Source: Bacteroidota bacterium (GTDB taxonomy: Bacteria; Bacteroidota; Bacteroidia; Chitinophagales; Chitinophagaceae). From it: a DNA stretch of 13,014 nt. Positions 1 to 6,412 of the stretch are shown in pieces (the first letter of the stretch is position 1; every line of letters starts with the position of its first letter). A program made the position numbers and the translations under genes. Location: assembly GCA_023412975.1 (NCBI GenBank), contig JAEZRB010000196.1, positions 1 to 13,014 of the forward strand. Direction: 5' to 3'. Below the pieces are notes generated by a model. The model was not told where the DNA came from, made no database searches, and saw only the letters and a list, made by a program, of their open reading frames with translations.

Positions 1-1577
1 TCGCTGCCAAACATTTCCTTCCGGTCTTTTGAAAGTGCAGCATACAAATTGTCGGTGATCGATGTGGCCTGGTTACTCATTTGCGGCGTTGGGGTATTGC
101 CCTGGCTCATCATCTGCGTAAGCTGGCTGGTCAGGGTTTGCTTATTGAAGTTGTCTGCTTCGCTTCTGTATGATGCACCAATGTACACCGCAACGAGGAT
201 GAAGAGCAATGCACCGAATGTGATGGCAGCAAACTTGATCTTCTTCAGGAACACAACCCGGTCGTACTGGCCATAAAAAATTTGCTGAACAGCCAGCGAC
301 GCCATTAATGCAATACTAAGTTGAGGCACCATCAGGGCCATCGACGGCGCACGGAATTTATTCAGAAAAGGTACCGTGTCAAACAGGAAATAGTTGACGG
401 CGGCGAGATTACTACCCCAAGCCAGGATAATGGGGATGATGGTGCCGGGTATCAGCCAGCATAAATATTTTTTTGGTATAAAAAACAGGCCGGCGATCGC
501 CAGCATGCAAATGATCGCTCCGAAATAAACAGGTCCCGATGTGCTGGGCTGGCTTCCCCAGTACGGCGTCATGCGACTGTAGAAGTAGTTAGCTACTTCC
601 TGTGGCAGGCCTGATTCACGCAGTGCGTCGATCACATGACTTTCTTCATCAAACTCTGCGGGGTTGTTACTGCTGCCAAAATAATTGGGGAGTATGAACG
701 TGAGCGTTTCCTCCTTGCCATAACTCCAGCGAAACGCATAGTCTTTATCAAGCCCGCCTTCGGATCTGTTTTCTTTGTCTACGCCGATAGTCAGTTCGCT
801 TCGACCACCCCGCATGGTTTCTTTTGCGTATTCATTGGTCGGCAAAAGGATCAGGGCAAAAGAACAGGCTGCGATCGCAAAGGAAATGATCGTCAGCGCA
901 AAGGTTTTGAAAAAATGAACATAGTCTTTTGTCTGAATGGTTTTAATAAGAAAACCGATACCCAGGCAAAGGATCAGGATCATGTAATAGAAAACGGACT
1001 GCACGTGGTTTTGTCCGAAGAAAAGTGTGCTGAATAGAACAGTGACACCAAAACCAAGAATATATTTTCGCTGCATCAGCAGGATGATACCAGCCAGCAC
1101 CGCGGGGGCGTAACCCATCGTGGCGAATTTGGTGATATGTCCCACGGCCAGGATGATGGCATTATAAGATGCAAAGCCATAAGCGAGTGATCCAAGGATA
1201 CCGACCCAGGGTTTTAGACGCAACACCTGGGTAAGTATGTAAAAACAAACGCAGGAGAGAAAGAACAGGCCTGCTGAATGTGGCATGTTAAGGGTGAAAA
1301 TGTAATGCAGCCAGCCCAGCCCGATATTATACTTACTGCTTATCAGGATTTGGAAAGCCGGCATACCGCTGTACATCGAGTTGGTCCATAAAGGGTGGTA
1401 ACCGTATCTTTCATAAAATTCAACAGACTGCTGTGCCATACCTCGCGTACCCAGCATATCGTGCTGGTTGATCACCATCCCCTGCAATGCCGGAAGGCAA
1501 TAGATCACCGTAACGATCAAAAATATTCCGATTGCAACCAGGTGAGGCAAGGCTTTGCTGAACAGGTTCTTATTCAT
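1..1577 (-). CDS. YfhO-family multispanning membrane protein, 3' end outside window
   Basis: The minus strand is open from an ATG at 1577 to the left edge, giving about 525 residues with no stop. The protein starts MNKNLFSKALPHLVA, has a first membrane helix at about residues 13-32, then an external loop with NQHDMLG (37-43) and a Trp/Met/Gly-rich stretch (64-75). Many further hydrophobic helices follow, separated by a large polar segment at about residues 225-320. This architecture, an Asp in the first external loop followed by repeated helices, matches the Bacteroidota YfhO-like proteins (usually about 800 aa), which are related to GT-C glycosyltransferases and O-mannosyltransferases. A role in glycosylating cell-surface polymers is inference from the family; substrate and donor are unknown. 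The C-terminal part, including any soluble domain, is missing. It is divergent from the gene at 1631, with 53 bp between the two starts. The open frame, composition and start are clear; the precise function is not. Confidence 0.85.
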   Translation of the reverse strand, partial: MNKNLFSKALPHLVAIGIFLIVTVIYCLPALQGMVINQHDMLGTRGMAQQSVEFYERYGYHPLWTNSMYSGMPAFQILISSKYNIGLGWLHYIFTLNMPHSAGLFFLSCVCFYILTQVLRLKPWVGILGSLAYGFASYNAIILAVGHITKFATMGYAPAVLAGIILLMQRKYILGFGVTVLFSTLFFGQNHVQSVFYYMILILCLGIGFLIKTIQTKDYVHFFKTFALTIISFAIAACSFALILLPTNEYAKETMRGGRSELTIGVDKENRSEGGLDKDYAFRWSYGKEETLTFILPNYFGSSNNPAEFDEESHVIDALRESGLPQEVANYFYSRMTPYWGSQPSTSGPVYFGAIICMLAIAGLFFIPKKYLCWLIPGTIIPIILAWGSNLAAVNYFLFDTVPFLNKFRAPSMALMVPQLSIALMASLAVQQIFYGQYDRVVFLKKIKFAAITFGALLFILVAVYIGASYRSEADNFNKQTLTSQLTQMMSQGNTPTPQMSNQATSITDNLYAALSKDRKEMFGS

Positions 1578-1630
1578 AGACCATTGATATTAAGCTGCCA
1601 AAATAATGCTATTTTAGATGAAAATTGTCC

Positions 1631-1939
1631 ATGCGTTGGCTATTATTTTTGTCAAGACTGGCATTTATCACCGGCATTTTTTTTCTTCTTTCCGTATCGC
1701 TGCTGATCAGGGACTGGGCGCAGGATGACGCGATCACTACAACGATCATCACTATTGGGTATGTGATGGGCCTCCTGCTGGTACCTGTTGTCAACTTATG
1801 CTATCTTATCGTACTTTTTGTAAAGCGTAGACTTACCGTGTATGTACCCTTGTGGCTGGTGATTGCAAACATTCTCTTTTTATTTATATTAATCTCCTAT
1901 ATTTTTTTCCTGAATGATCCACACTATCATCCACAATAA
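1631..1939 (+). CDS. Small three-helix membrane protein, unknown function
   Basis: The product is 102 aa, starting MRWLLFLSRLAFITG; the ATG at 1631 is preferred over an in-frame TTG two codons upstream. Three hydrophobic segments are visible at about residues 4-24, 32-62 and 70-95, the second ending in basic residues (KRR), so it should sit in the inner membrane with short loops. No family is recognised and no catalytic motif is seen. Its 3' end overlaps the start of the queuosine-precursor transporter by 26 bp in another frame, which suggests translational coupling and that both are made from one transcript. The codon pattern looks like a genuine gene and the hydrophobic layout is orderly, but a short hydrophobic ORF can arise by chance. 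It could be an accessory subunit of the transporter or simply a neighbour. Confidence 0.65.
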   Translation: MRWLLFLSRLAFITGIFFLLSVSLLIRDWAQDDAITTTIITIGYVMGLLLVPVVNLCYLIVLFVKRRLTVYVPLWLVIANILFLFILISYIFFLNDPHYHPQ

Positions 1940-2711
1940 ACCCACCCGGCTATTCCTTGTACTGGCAGGTGTTTTTATTACCAACGCTTTAATCGCTGAG
2001 TTCATCGGTGTCAAAATATTCTCGCTGGAGGAGACCTTCGGCTGGAAGCCAGCAGATATAAAATTGTTTGGAGGCAGCTATTCCTTCAATCTTACCTGCG
2101 GCGTTTTGTTATGGCCGGTTGTATTTGTAATGACCGATATCATCAATGAATATTATGGGCGTAAAGGGGTGAAGTTTCTTAGCTGGCTCACGATCGCGCT
2201 GATAGCATTTGGTTTTCTGATGGTGTTTGGCGCCATCCAAACCTCGCCAAACAGTTGGTGGATCGGTAGCAAAAAAGAAACGGGGATCGAAAACATGAGT
2301 ACTGCGTACAATGCCGTATTTGGACAGGGGTTAGGGATCATCATTGCCTCGATGACGGCATTTATGGTGGCGCAGCTGGTGGACGTCCTGGTATTTCATA
2401 GAATTAAGAAAATGACGGGGGAGAAGAAGATCTGGCTAAGGGCTACCGGTTCTACTGTCATCTCGCAACTGATCGACAGTTTTATCGTATTGCTGATCGC
2501 GTTTTATTTTTATCCCAAATGGGTGCCCGGGCAGGGCGAACCCTGGCCATTTGACCAGATTATGGCTATATGTATCGTCAACTACATTTATAAATTTATC
2601 ATGGCTATCATCCTCACCCCGGTCATTTACCTGGTACATGGATGGATCGAGCGCTACCTGGGGCATGAAAAAGCGGCTGAGATGAAGCAGGCAGCGATGA
2701 GAGAGGTTTAG
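1914..2711 (+). CDS. yhhQ: Queuosine precursor transporter, YhhQ/VUT family
   Basis: This 265-aa integral membrane protein belongs to the YhhQ (VUT_1) family, whose studied members import queuosine precursors such as preQ0 or preQ1 for tRNA wobble modification. About six hydrophobic segments are visible, near residues 11-33, 57-76, 86-108, 139-161, 184-201 and 217-243. The family hallmark MTDIINEYYGRK occurs at 73-84 after the second helix, and a second conserved block, RATGSTVISQLIDS, at 176-189. Length and ordering agree with the family. The ATG at 1914 lies inside the end of the upstream small membrane protein gene; no later Met gives a complete first helix, so this start is favoured. No other queuosine gene is in the window. 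The downstream neighbour is convergent, with repeats between. Family confidence is high; the transported compound is inferred. Confidence 0.93.
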   Translation: MIHTIIHNKPTRLFLVLAGVFITNALIAEFIGVKIFSLEETFGWKPADIKLFGGSYSFNLTCGVLLWPVVFVMTDIINEYYGRKGVKFLSWLTIALIAFGFLMVFGAIQTSPNSWWIGSKKETGIENMSTAYNAVFGQGLGIIIASMTAFMVAQLVDVLVFHRIKKMTGEKKIWLRATGSTVISQLIDSFIVLLIAFYFYPKWVPGQGEPWPFDQIMAICIVNYIYKFIMAIILTPVIYLVHGWIERYLGHEKAAEMKQAAMREV

Positions 2712-2732
2712 CTATTGATGCGCTTTTCAATT

Positions 2733-2822
2733 TGTTTAATATGGTTTAATGTAGTTGAACGTAGTTGAATATTGTATTACGACGTTAAACAATCTTCAAC
2801 CATTTTCAACAATCTTCAACTA
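2733..2822. repeat. 90-bp palindromic repeat of 10-nt GTTGAA units, copy A
   Basis: Four decamers of the form nGTTGAAnnn (two degenerate, with TTTAAT) run rightwards, pass through a centre TGTATTACGACG, and are followed by four decamers carrying the complementary TTCAAC. The whole can fold into a long imperfect hairpin. The period is exactly 10 nt across 90 bp. It matches copy B at 2979-3068 best in the centre, where GAATATTGTATTACGAC is identical. It starts 21 bp after the transporter stop and lies between convergent genes. Confidence 0.85.
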
Positions 2823-2853
2823 TATCAGTGCGTACTTGGAAGCTGGAACCGCA

Positions 2854-2948
2854 GAACGCGGATCGTTATGATGGTCATGATTTATTATGATCAGATCCTG
2901 CTATGACAGTATCATAACTGATCATAATAATCATAAAAATCCGCGTTC
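2854..2948. repeat. 95-nt REP-like hairpin with nested perfect arms
   Basis: Outer arms GAACGCGGAT (2854-2863) and ATCCGCGTTC (2939-2948) are perfectly complementary. Inside them TTATGAT (2866-2872) pairs with ATCATAA (2930-2936), and TATTATGATCAG (2883-2894) pairs with CTGATCATAATA (2918-2929), leaving a 23-nt loop. The element sits midway between the two 90-bp repeats. ATCATAA/CCGCGTT-type palindromes are familiar as dispersed intergenic repeats in Bacteroidota genomes; that comparison is from memory and not tested here. It could also act as a bidirectional transcription barrier between the convergent genes. Confidence 0.8.
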
Positions 2949-2978
2949 CCAGTTCTATGCTGCAAGGTCATTTGATGT

Positions 2979-3068
2979 GGTTGAATGTAGTTTAAAGTTG
3001 TTGAATGTGGTTGAATATTGTATTACGACATTAAACCATCTTCAACCATTTTCAACCACCTTCAACCG
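2979..3068. repeat. 90-bp palindromic repeat of 10-nt GTTGAA units, copy B
   Basis: This is a direct repeat of 2733-2822 with the same layout: four left decamers (for example GGTTGAATGT), the shared centre TATTGTATTACGAC, then four right decamers carrying TTCAACC. The arms are more regular than in copy A, so this copy may be younger or under less decay. It ends 7 bp before the stop codon of the SRAP gene on the minus strand, so it would be transcribed at the 3' end of that operon and could form its terminating hairpin, though no T-run follows. Confidence 0.85.
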
Positions 3069-3074
3069 ATTCAC

Positions 3075-3860
3075 CTAGGGGTTCATCTCGCCCAATGCCG
3101 GCAAATGTTCCCATTCCCAAAATTCCGTTTTTGGTTTATCATCGGGGCGCAGCTTTGGTGTTCGTATGGTAAAAACAGGATGGTAGTCCAGGTCTTCTGA
3201 TGGCATTTCATAGGCCAGGATCTCGCGGTACCGTTCTTCTGTTAGGTCCTCGCTCAAAAACTCCTTCGCGGTTTCAAATGGCAGGAACAGGGGCATTCTT
3301 CCGCGGTTGTCGCCATCGTTGTGAATATTACTCATCACCGAATTAGCAGCACGGGTGATCAGGCCATAGCTCCAGCGTTTGATCATTTCACCGGTTTGCT
3401 TATCGGGTAATTCGGCCACGGAATATAGCCCCGGAAGAAAAAACGTCATTTGTTCCTTTGGTTTTACCCAATAGGGCACTTTCTTTTTCCATCCCCTGAT
3501 CGCGCGGTGTTCGTAGATGCCCGTCACCGGTATCAGGCATCGCCGGTTTTTGATCTTAAACCAATAACTCTTTGGATCATCCCAGATCCTTTCGGCGCGG
3601 ATGTTCAGAAAGCCATTCCTGGCCACCAGCGTGGGTTCGGTCTTGCTGTAAAACGGGATAATGCCCCATTCCATCAGCCTGCAGTGCCATTTAAAATCGT
3701 CTCGGTTAATATAAATGATCGGATATTTCCCAAACACGCCGACACCCTGCACATGATCGATGGCGCCAAACTCCAGTTCGATCTGGTCGTCGAAGACAAG
3801 CCCGGGAAAATAATCACCCAGTACCCTGATATCGGTACTAAAGGACACATCATAACACAT
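3075..3860 (-). CDS. yedK: SRAP-domain abasic-site DNA crosslinking protein (YedK/HMCES family)
   Basis: This 261-aa protein is of the SOS-response-associated peptidase family, whose members bind abasic sites in single-stranded DNA and form a covalent link through Cys2. The ATG at 3860 is chosen because it places Cys at position 2 (MCYD), required once the initiator Met is removed; a TTG two codons upstream would bury the Cys. Expected active-site residues are visible: Cys2, Asn86 in RNGFLNIRAE, Glu117 in GIYEH and His180 in NIHND, with MEWGIIPF (63-70) as the usual MRWGL-type block. About seven residues separate His180 from the RMP motif (188-190), more than in the short E. coli-type spacing. 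The gene starts 2 bp after the stop of the 167-aa protein gene and ends the umuDC cassette, consistent with coordinated damage response. The family is secure; the biochemical role is from characterised relatives. Confidence 0.93.
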   Translation of the reverse strand: MCYDVSFSTDIRVLGDYFPGLVFDDQIELEFGAIDHVQGVGVFGKYPIIYINRDDFKWHCRLMEWGIIPFYSKTEPTLVARNGFLNIRAERIWDDPKSYWFKIKNRRCLIPVTGIYEHRAIRGWKKKVPYWVKPKEQMTFFLPGLYSVAELPDKQTGEMIKRWSYGLITRAANSVMSNIHNDGDNRGRMPLFLPFETAKEFLSEDLTEERYREILAYEMPSEDLDYHPVFTIRTPKLRPDDKPKTEFWEWEHLPALGEMNP

Positions 3861-3862
3861 AG

Positions 3863-4366
3863 TCAATACTTTTCCAATTCAGAAAGCCTTAGCCTGTGGA
3901 TTTGTGATGCATATTTCAGGATCACATACAATTCTCCAAAGACCAGTTCTAAATTAGGACATATCGACTCATCGCGCCCGATTTTCCAGCTTGTTTTTTT
4001 TGAAATATACTCACGGATGCTGGCGCTGTATTTTTCGTTCAACTGTCTTTTTACTTTTTCCAGGTCATCGATAAAAGCAGCATACACACGGTAACCCGAG
4101 CCGGGCATGATCAGTTCCTCCACCTTTTTCCGGTGTACTTCATTTTCCAGGTCAAGAATAAACCGGTAGCGGTCGCGGGGATCGATCGCCTGCCAGTGCG
4201 TTTTCGCGGTGATGATATCATCGTAGTCGGTAAGCAGGATCGGTATCGCTTCACCATTCGCCCGCTCTTCTGCATGAATGTTTTTTTGCGATACGAGCCA
4301 TCGCCTATTCACTTCCCGAAGGGCGGCGACTAATTTGGGATGAAATGGAACAAAAACGTTGAACAT
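3863..4366 (-). CDS. Unrecognised 167-aa protein in umuDC-SRAP operon
   Basis: The product starts MFNVFVPFHPKLVAALREVN and I do not recognise its family. It is soluble and mixed charged, with no signal peptide or membrane segment. Features seen are an aromatic N-terminus, a central acidic stretch (LTDYDDIITA, about 45-54), a charged probable helix about 75-86 (DLENEVHRKKVEEL), a Lys/Arg-rich probable helix around 99-120, and a C-terminal helical region ending LRLSELEKY. No Cys pair for zinc, no Walker motif and no evident nuclease motif are seen. It lies 3 bp downstream of umuC and 2 bp upstream of the SRAP gene, so translation is almost certainly coupled to both. Position suggests a role in translesion synthesis or damage tolerance, for example an accessory factor for the polymerase; this is inference from context only. 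The open frame in a packed operon makes it very likely real. Confidence 0.85.
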   Translation of the reverse strand: MFNVFVPFHPKLVAALREVNRRWLVSQKNIHAEERANGEAIPILLTDYDDIITAKTHWQAIDPRDRYRFILDLENEVHRKKVEELIMPGSGYRVYAAFIDDLEKVKRQLNEKYSASIREYISKKTSWKIGRDESICPNLELVFGELYVILKYASQIHRLRLSELEKY

Positions 4367-4369
4367 CGC

Positions 4370-5632
4370 TTAGTTTTTCACGTGTAAAACTTCGTTCATA
4401 TTCGTCGTAAATCGTTGCGAAAGGTATTCCGCTTTCAGCCTGTAGCGTTTTTCAAAACCCTGCACCGCAAAACGGACGCTCTCGCTGCCAAGTGCGGCGT
4501 TCACATGGTCCAGGGTGGCCATTAGCTTTTTATTACGTGCGCGGTCCACCGTATCTACCAGGCTGCCCTGGATCATGTCTTCGGGCACAAGGTCCGAAAC
4601 AATTACGCCGCATTTCTGATAATTGTGCCCGGGCTGGAAGATCAGGTCCAAGCCCTTGAGCGTATACTTAATGATCTCCGTGGTGTCGCTCGTCGGCACC
4701 TCGCATTGAAGGGTGATGCTGGCCTCGTGCTGCTGGTCCTGGTTTCTGAACTGGTTGGTTTTAATAAACACGTTTATCTTACCCGCGCAGCTTTTTTCCC
4801 GCCGGAGTTTTTGCGCGCAGGCTGCCGCATGGTTGGTTAGTGCTTCGACCATAAAATCTTTCTGGTTGGAAACCGTGCCAAACGACCTCGAAGTGCAGAT
4901 ATTTTTGCGCCGTTTTTTCTCAAACTCCCATTCCAGGCAGGGTGTGCCCTTTAGCTCTTTCAGCAGCCGCAGACCTACGACGCTCATCTTATCACGGATC
5001 CAGTCGTCGGGCGCCCGGAGCAGGTCGGCGGCGGTGTGGATGCCGCGACGACTAAGCAGGGTGGCGTATTGTTTGCCAATGCCCCAGATATCGCCTATGC
5101 TGGTATTTTCCAGCGCCTGTCGGGTGAGGTCGGGGTTGGCCAGCCAGTGCACACCAGTACCGTGTTGTTTTTTCTTCGCGTAGCGGTTGGCCAGTTTGGC
5201 CAGGGTCTTGGTGGGTGCGATGCCGACCGTAATCGGGATACCGGTATGCTGGAGGACCGTCCGCCGGATCCTTAGGCCCAGTTCGGCCAGGTTGGCGTAC
5301 CGGAGTTCGGCCAGGTCCAGAAACGCTTCATCGATGCTGTACAGTTCTATTCGCGGTGCAAAACCTGTGAGCAGTTTCATCACACGATCACTCATATCGC
5401 CGTATAAGGTATAGTTGCTGCTGAAGACCGCCACGCCGTGTTGCTTTATTTTATCCCTGATCATGTATTCGGGCACCGCCATCTCAATGCCCAGTGCTTT
5501 GGCTTCCTCGCTCCGTGCGATGACGCAGCCGTCGTTATTGCTCAACACGACCACGGGCCTGTTGTTTAGCGCCGGGTTGAACACCCGCTCACAACTGCAG
5601 TAAAAATTATTGCAATCAACCAAAGCAAACAT
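4370..5632 (-). CDS. umuC: Y-family DNA polymerase V catalytic subunit UmuC
   Basis: This 420-aa protein is a full-length UmuC, the translesion polymerase that copies past damaged bases together with processed UmuD. Catalytic acidic residues are visible: Asp6 in MFALVDCNNFY and Asp101/Glu102 in YSIDEAFLDL. Tyr11 occupies the steric-gate position that excludes ribonucleotides. The palm block SNNDGCVIARS (31-41) and the helix-hairpin-helix region around GIGKQYATLLSRRGI follow, then the little-finger domain from about residue 250. The C-terminal segment with LSQRFTTNMNEV matches the UmuC-specific tail found after the little finger. The start overlaps the end of umuD by 17 bp, the classic umuDC arrangement. 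Length is as expected (E. coli about 422 aa) and no frameshift is seen. Regulation presumably comes from the promoter upstream of umuD. Confidence 0.97.
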   Translation of the reverse strand: MFALVDCNNFYCSCERVFNPALNNRPVVVLSNNDGCVIARSEEAKALGIEMAVPEYMIRDKIKQHGVAVFSSNYTLYGDMSDRVMKLLTGFAPRIELYSIDEAFLDLAELRYANLAELGLRIRRTVLQHTGIPITVGIAPTKTLAKLANRYAKKKQHGTGVHWLANPDLTRQALENTSIGDIWGIGKQYATLLSRRGIHTAADLLRAPDDWIRDKMSVVGLRLLKELKGTPCLEWEFEKKRRKNICTSRSFGTVSNQKDFMVEALTNHAAACAQKLRREKSCAGKINVFIKTNQFRNQDQQHEASITLQCEVPTSDTTEIIKYTLKGLDLIFQPGHNYQKCGVIVSDLVPEDMIQGSLVDTVDRARNKKLMATLDHVNAALGSESVRFAVQGFEKRYRLKAEYLSQRFTTNMNEVLHVKN

Positions 5633-6041
5633 GTTTGAAATCTTTTGGATTGCTGATAATAGCCGTCACCACGCCCCAGATCACCAGGTCCGACTGGTTG
5701 GTCACATCGATCTCCCGCATCTTGCTATTCGCAGGCACGAGCCTGCATCGGTGTTCGTTAAGCTGGAGGTATTTCACCGTGAAGCCGCCGCTGACATAGG
5801 CCAGCACGATATCCCCGTTTTTTGCCTGGATTGATTTATCCACCACGAGGTGACAGAGCGGTGGCATAAAGGCATTGACCATCGACAACCCAGTGCACTT
5901 GACGATAAAGGTGGATAGCGGGTTTTTAACCAGGAAACTGTTCAGATTGATCCGTTCCTCCACGTAGTCGGCAGCAGGGGAGGGAAAGCCTGCCGGAACC
6001 GATATGTCGAGATATGGTACGCCCTCTGTTACGGATTTCAT
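5616..6041 (-). CDS. umuD: UmuD-type S24 self-cleaving peptidase subunit
   Basis: This 141-aa LexA-like peptidase would cleave itself after RecA activation and join UmuC as the active polymerase. An Ala-Gly cleavage site is visible at 17-18 in ISVPAGFPSPA, the usual place. The nucleophile is Ser53 in CTGLSM and the general base is Lys90 in GGFTVKYLQL, as in the S24 family. There is no N-terminal DNA-binding domain, so it is UmuD rather than LexA. Two family positions are unusual: the residue before Ser-Met is Leu instead of the common Asp (GDSM), and the AGI-x-x-GD loop after it reads AFMPPLCHL. The 3' end overlaps umuC by 17 bp. The gene is first in the operon, 151 bp from the divergent small gene, with palindromes in between. 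Confidence 0.95.
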   Translation of the reverse strand: MKSVTEGVPYLDISVPAGFPSPAADYVEERINLNSFLVKNPLSTFIVKCTGLSMVNAFMPPLCHLVVDKSIQAKNGDIVLAYVSGGFTVKYLQLNEHRCRLVPANSKMREIDVTNQSDLVIWGVVTAIISNPKDFKHVCFG

Positions 6042-6058
6042 ATTACTAAAATTATTAG

Positions 6059-6091
6059 CAATTTTAGCTAAAATATTTAATATCCGTCAAA
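6059..6091 (-). promoter_or_regulatory. Probable promoter of the umuD operon
   Basis: On the minus strand TTTG (plus-strand 6088-6091) and TAAAATTG (plus-strand 6059-6066) are separated by 21 nt. This fits the Bacteroidota layout of a -33 TTTG and -7 TAnnTTTG box, with one mismatch in the latter. The start of transcription would fall about 10 bp before the umuD ATG at 6041. The -7 box overlaps the palindrome at 6061-6074. No experimental support is available. Confidence 0.5.
6061..6074. promoter_or_regulatory. 14-bp perfect palindrome at umuD promoter, candidate operator
   Basis: ATTTTAGCTAAAAT is a perfect palindrome. It overlaps the predicted -7 box of the umuD operon, where a repressor would block polymerase. 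It does not resemble the E. coli (CTGT-N8-ACAG) or Bacillus (GAAC-N4-GTTC) LexA boxes, and Bacteroidota SOS operators are not well enough known to me to match it. AT-rich palindromes arise by chance fairly often, so this is moderate evidence. Confidence 0.4.
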
Positions 6092-6094
6092 CTT

Positions 6095-6112
6095 TTTGCA
6101 ACCTGTTGCAAA
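6095..6112. promoter_or_regulatory. 18-bp inverted repeat TTTGCAAC-CT-GTTGCAAA, candidate operator
   Basis: Two perfectly complementary 8-bp arms flank a 2-bp spacer, a form typical of a dimeric regulator site. It lies just upstream of the predicted -33 box of the umuD promoter and about 35 bp upstream of the predicted promoter of the divergent small gene, so one regulator could control both. Which regulator binds is unknown; no regulator gene is in this window. Confidence 0.5.
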
Positions 6113-6147
6113 TCAATTTTCCATTCACAAAGGGTTTTCGATCTTTA

Positions 6148-6175
6148 TTGCTACCGACAGCTTTTTGTAACTTCG
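6148..6175 (+). promoter_or_regulatory. Probable promoter of the 61-aa protein gene
   Basis: TTG (6148-6150) and TAACTTCG (6168-6175) are separated by 17 nt. The second differs from the Bacteroidota -7 consensus TAnnTTTG at one base. The ATG at 6193 follows 17 bp later, leaving a very short 5' leader that is A-rich (AAATAAAGCAA), usual for this phylum. Confidence 0.4.
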
Positions 6176-6192
6176 AAATACAAATAAAGCAA

Positions 6193-6378
6193 ATGGCATC
6201 CGAGCAAAACAAACCTGATCCGAAGTCACCGCAAGCCTTGTCGAAAAGAGAAGAGATGAATCAACTATTAGAAAAGGCGGGGTTCAAACGCGGGCAAAAA
6301 ACAGGTGCAATAATTATAGGTGTTTCCGAAAATCAAAAGAAGGCAATACTCAAATCGAAAGCGCAGAAGAAAGGCTAA
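6193..6378 (+). CDS. Small basic 61-aa protein divergent from umuD, unknown function
   Basis: The ATG at 6193 is chosen because it follows a plausible promoter and the frame upstream of it would cross the umuD promoter. The product begins MASEQNKPDPKSPQALSKRE, a polar, Pro/Lys-rich and probably disordered N-terminus. A short helix follows (REEMNQLLEKAGF, about 19-31), then a hydrophobic strand-like patch GAIIIGV (38-44) and a Lys-rich tail (about 48-60). There is no membrane segment and no Cys. I do not recognise a family. The high positive charge would suit nucleic-acid binding, which is only inference. It shares a regulatory region with the damage cassette, so it may be co-regulated. It converges with the alkaline phosphatase gene, ending 43 bp before that gene's stop. 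Confidence 0.7.
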   Translation: MASEQNKPDPKSPQALSKREEMNQLLEKAGFKRGQKTGAIIIGVSENQKKAILKSKAQKKG

Positions 6379-6412
6379 CCGATTTCAAAAGCTCCGCTGA
6401 TAAAATAATTTG

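Noticed and set aside
636..1037. 133-codon plus-strand open frame
   Set aside because: It is antisense to the continuous minus-strand YfhO-type reading frame, which extends from 1577 to the window edge.
2733..3068. Possible CRISPR array from regularly repeated GTTGAA units
   Set aside because: The units are only 10 nt, without spacers of 25-40 nt, and invert in the middle; no cas gene is present.
3450..4094. 214-codon plus-strand open frame opposite the SRAP and 167-aa genes
   Set aside because: It runs antisense across two genes with clear motifs and tight operon spacing, has no domain, and its composition is that of a shadow frame.
4713..5183. 156-codon plus-strand open frame
   Set aside because: It is antisense to umuC, which has all its catalytic motifs; no promoter or start context is seen.
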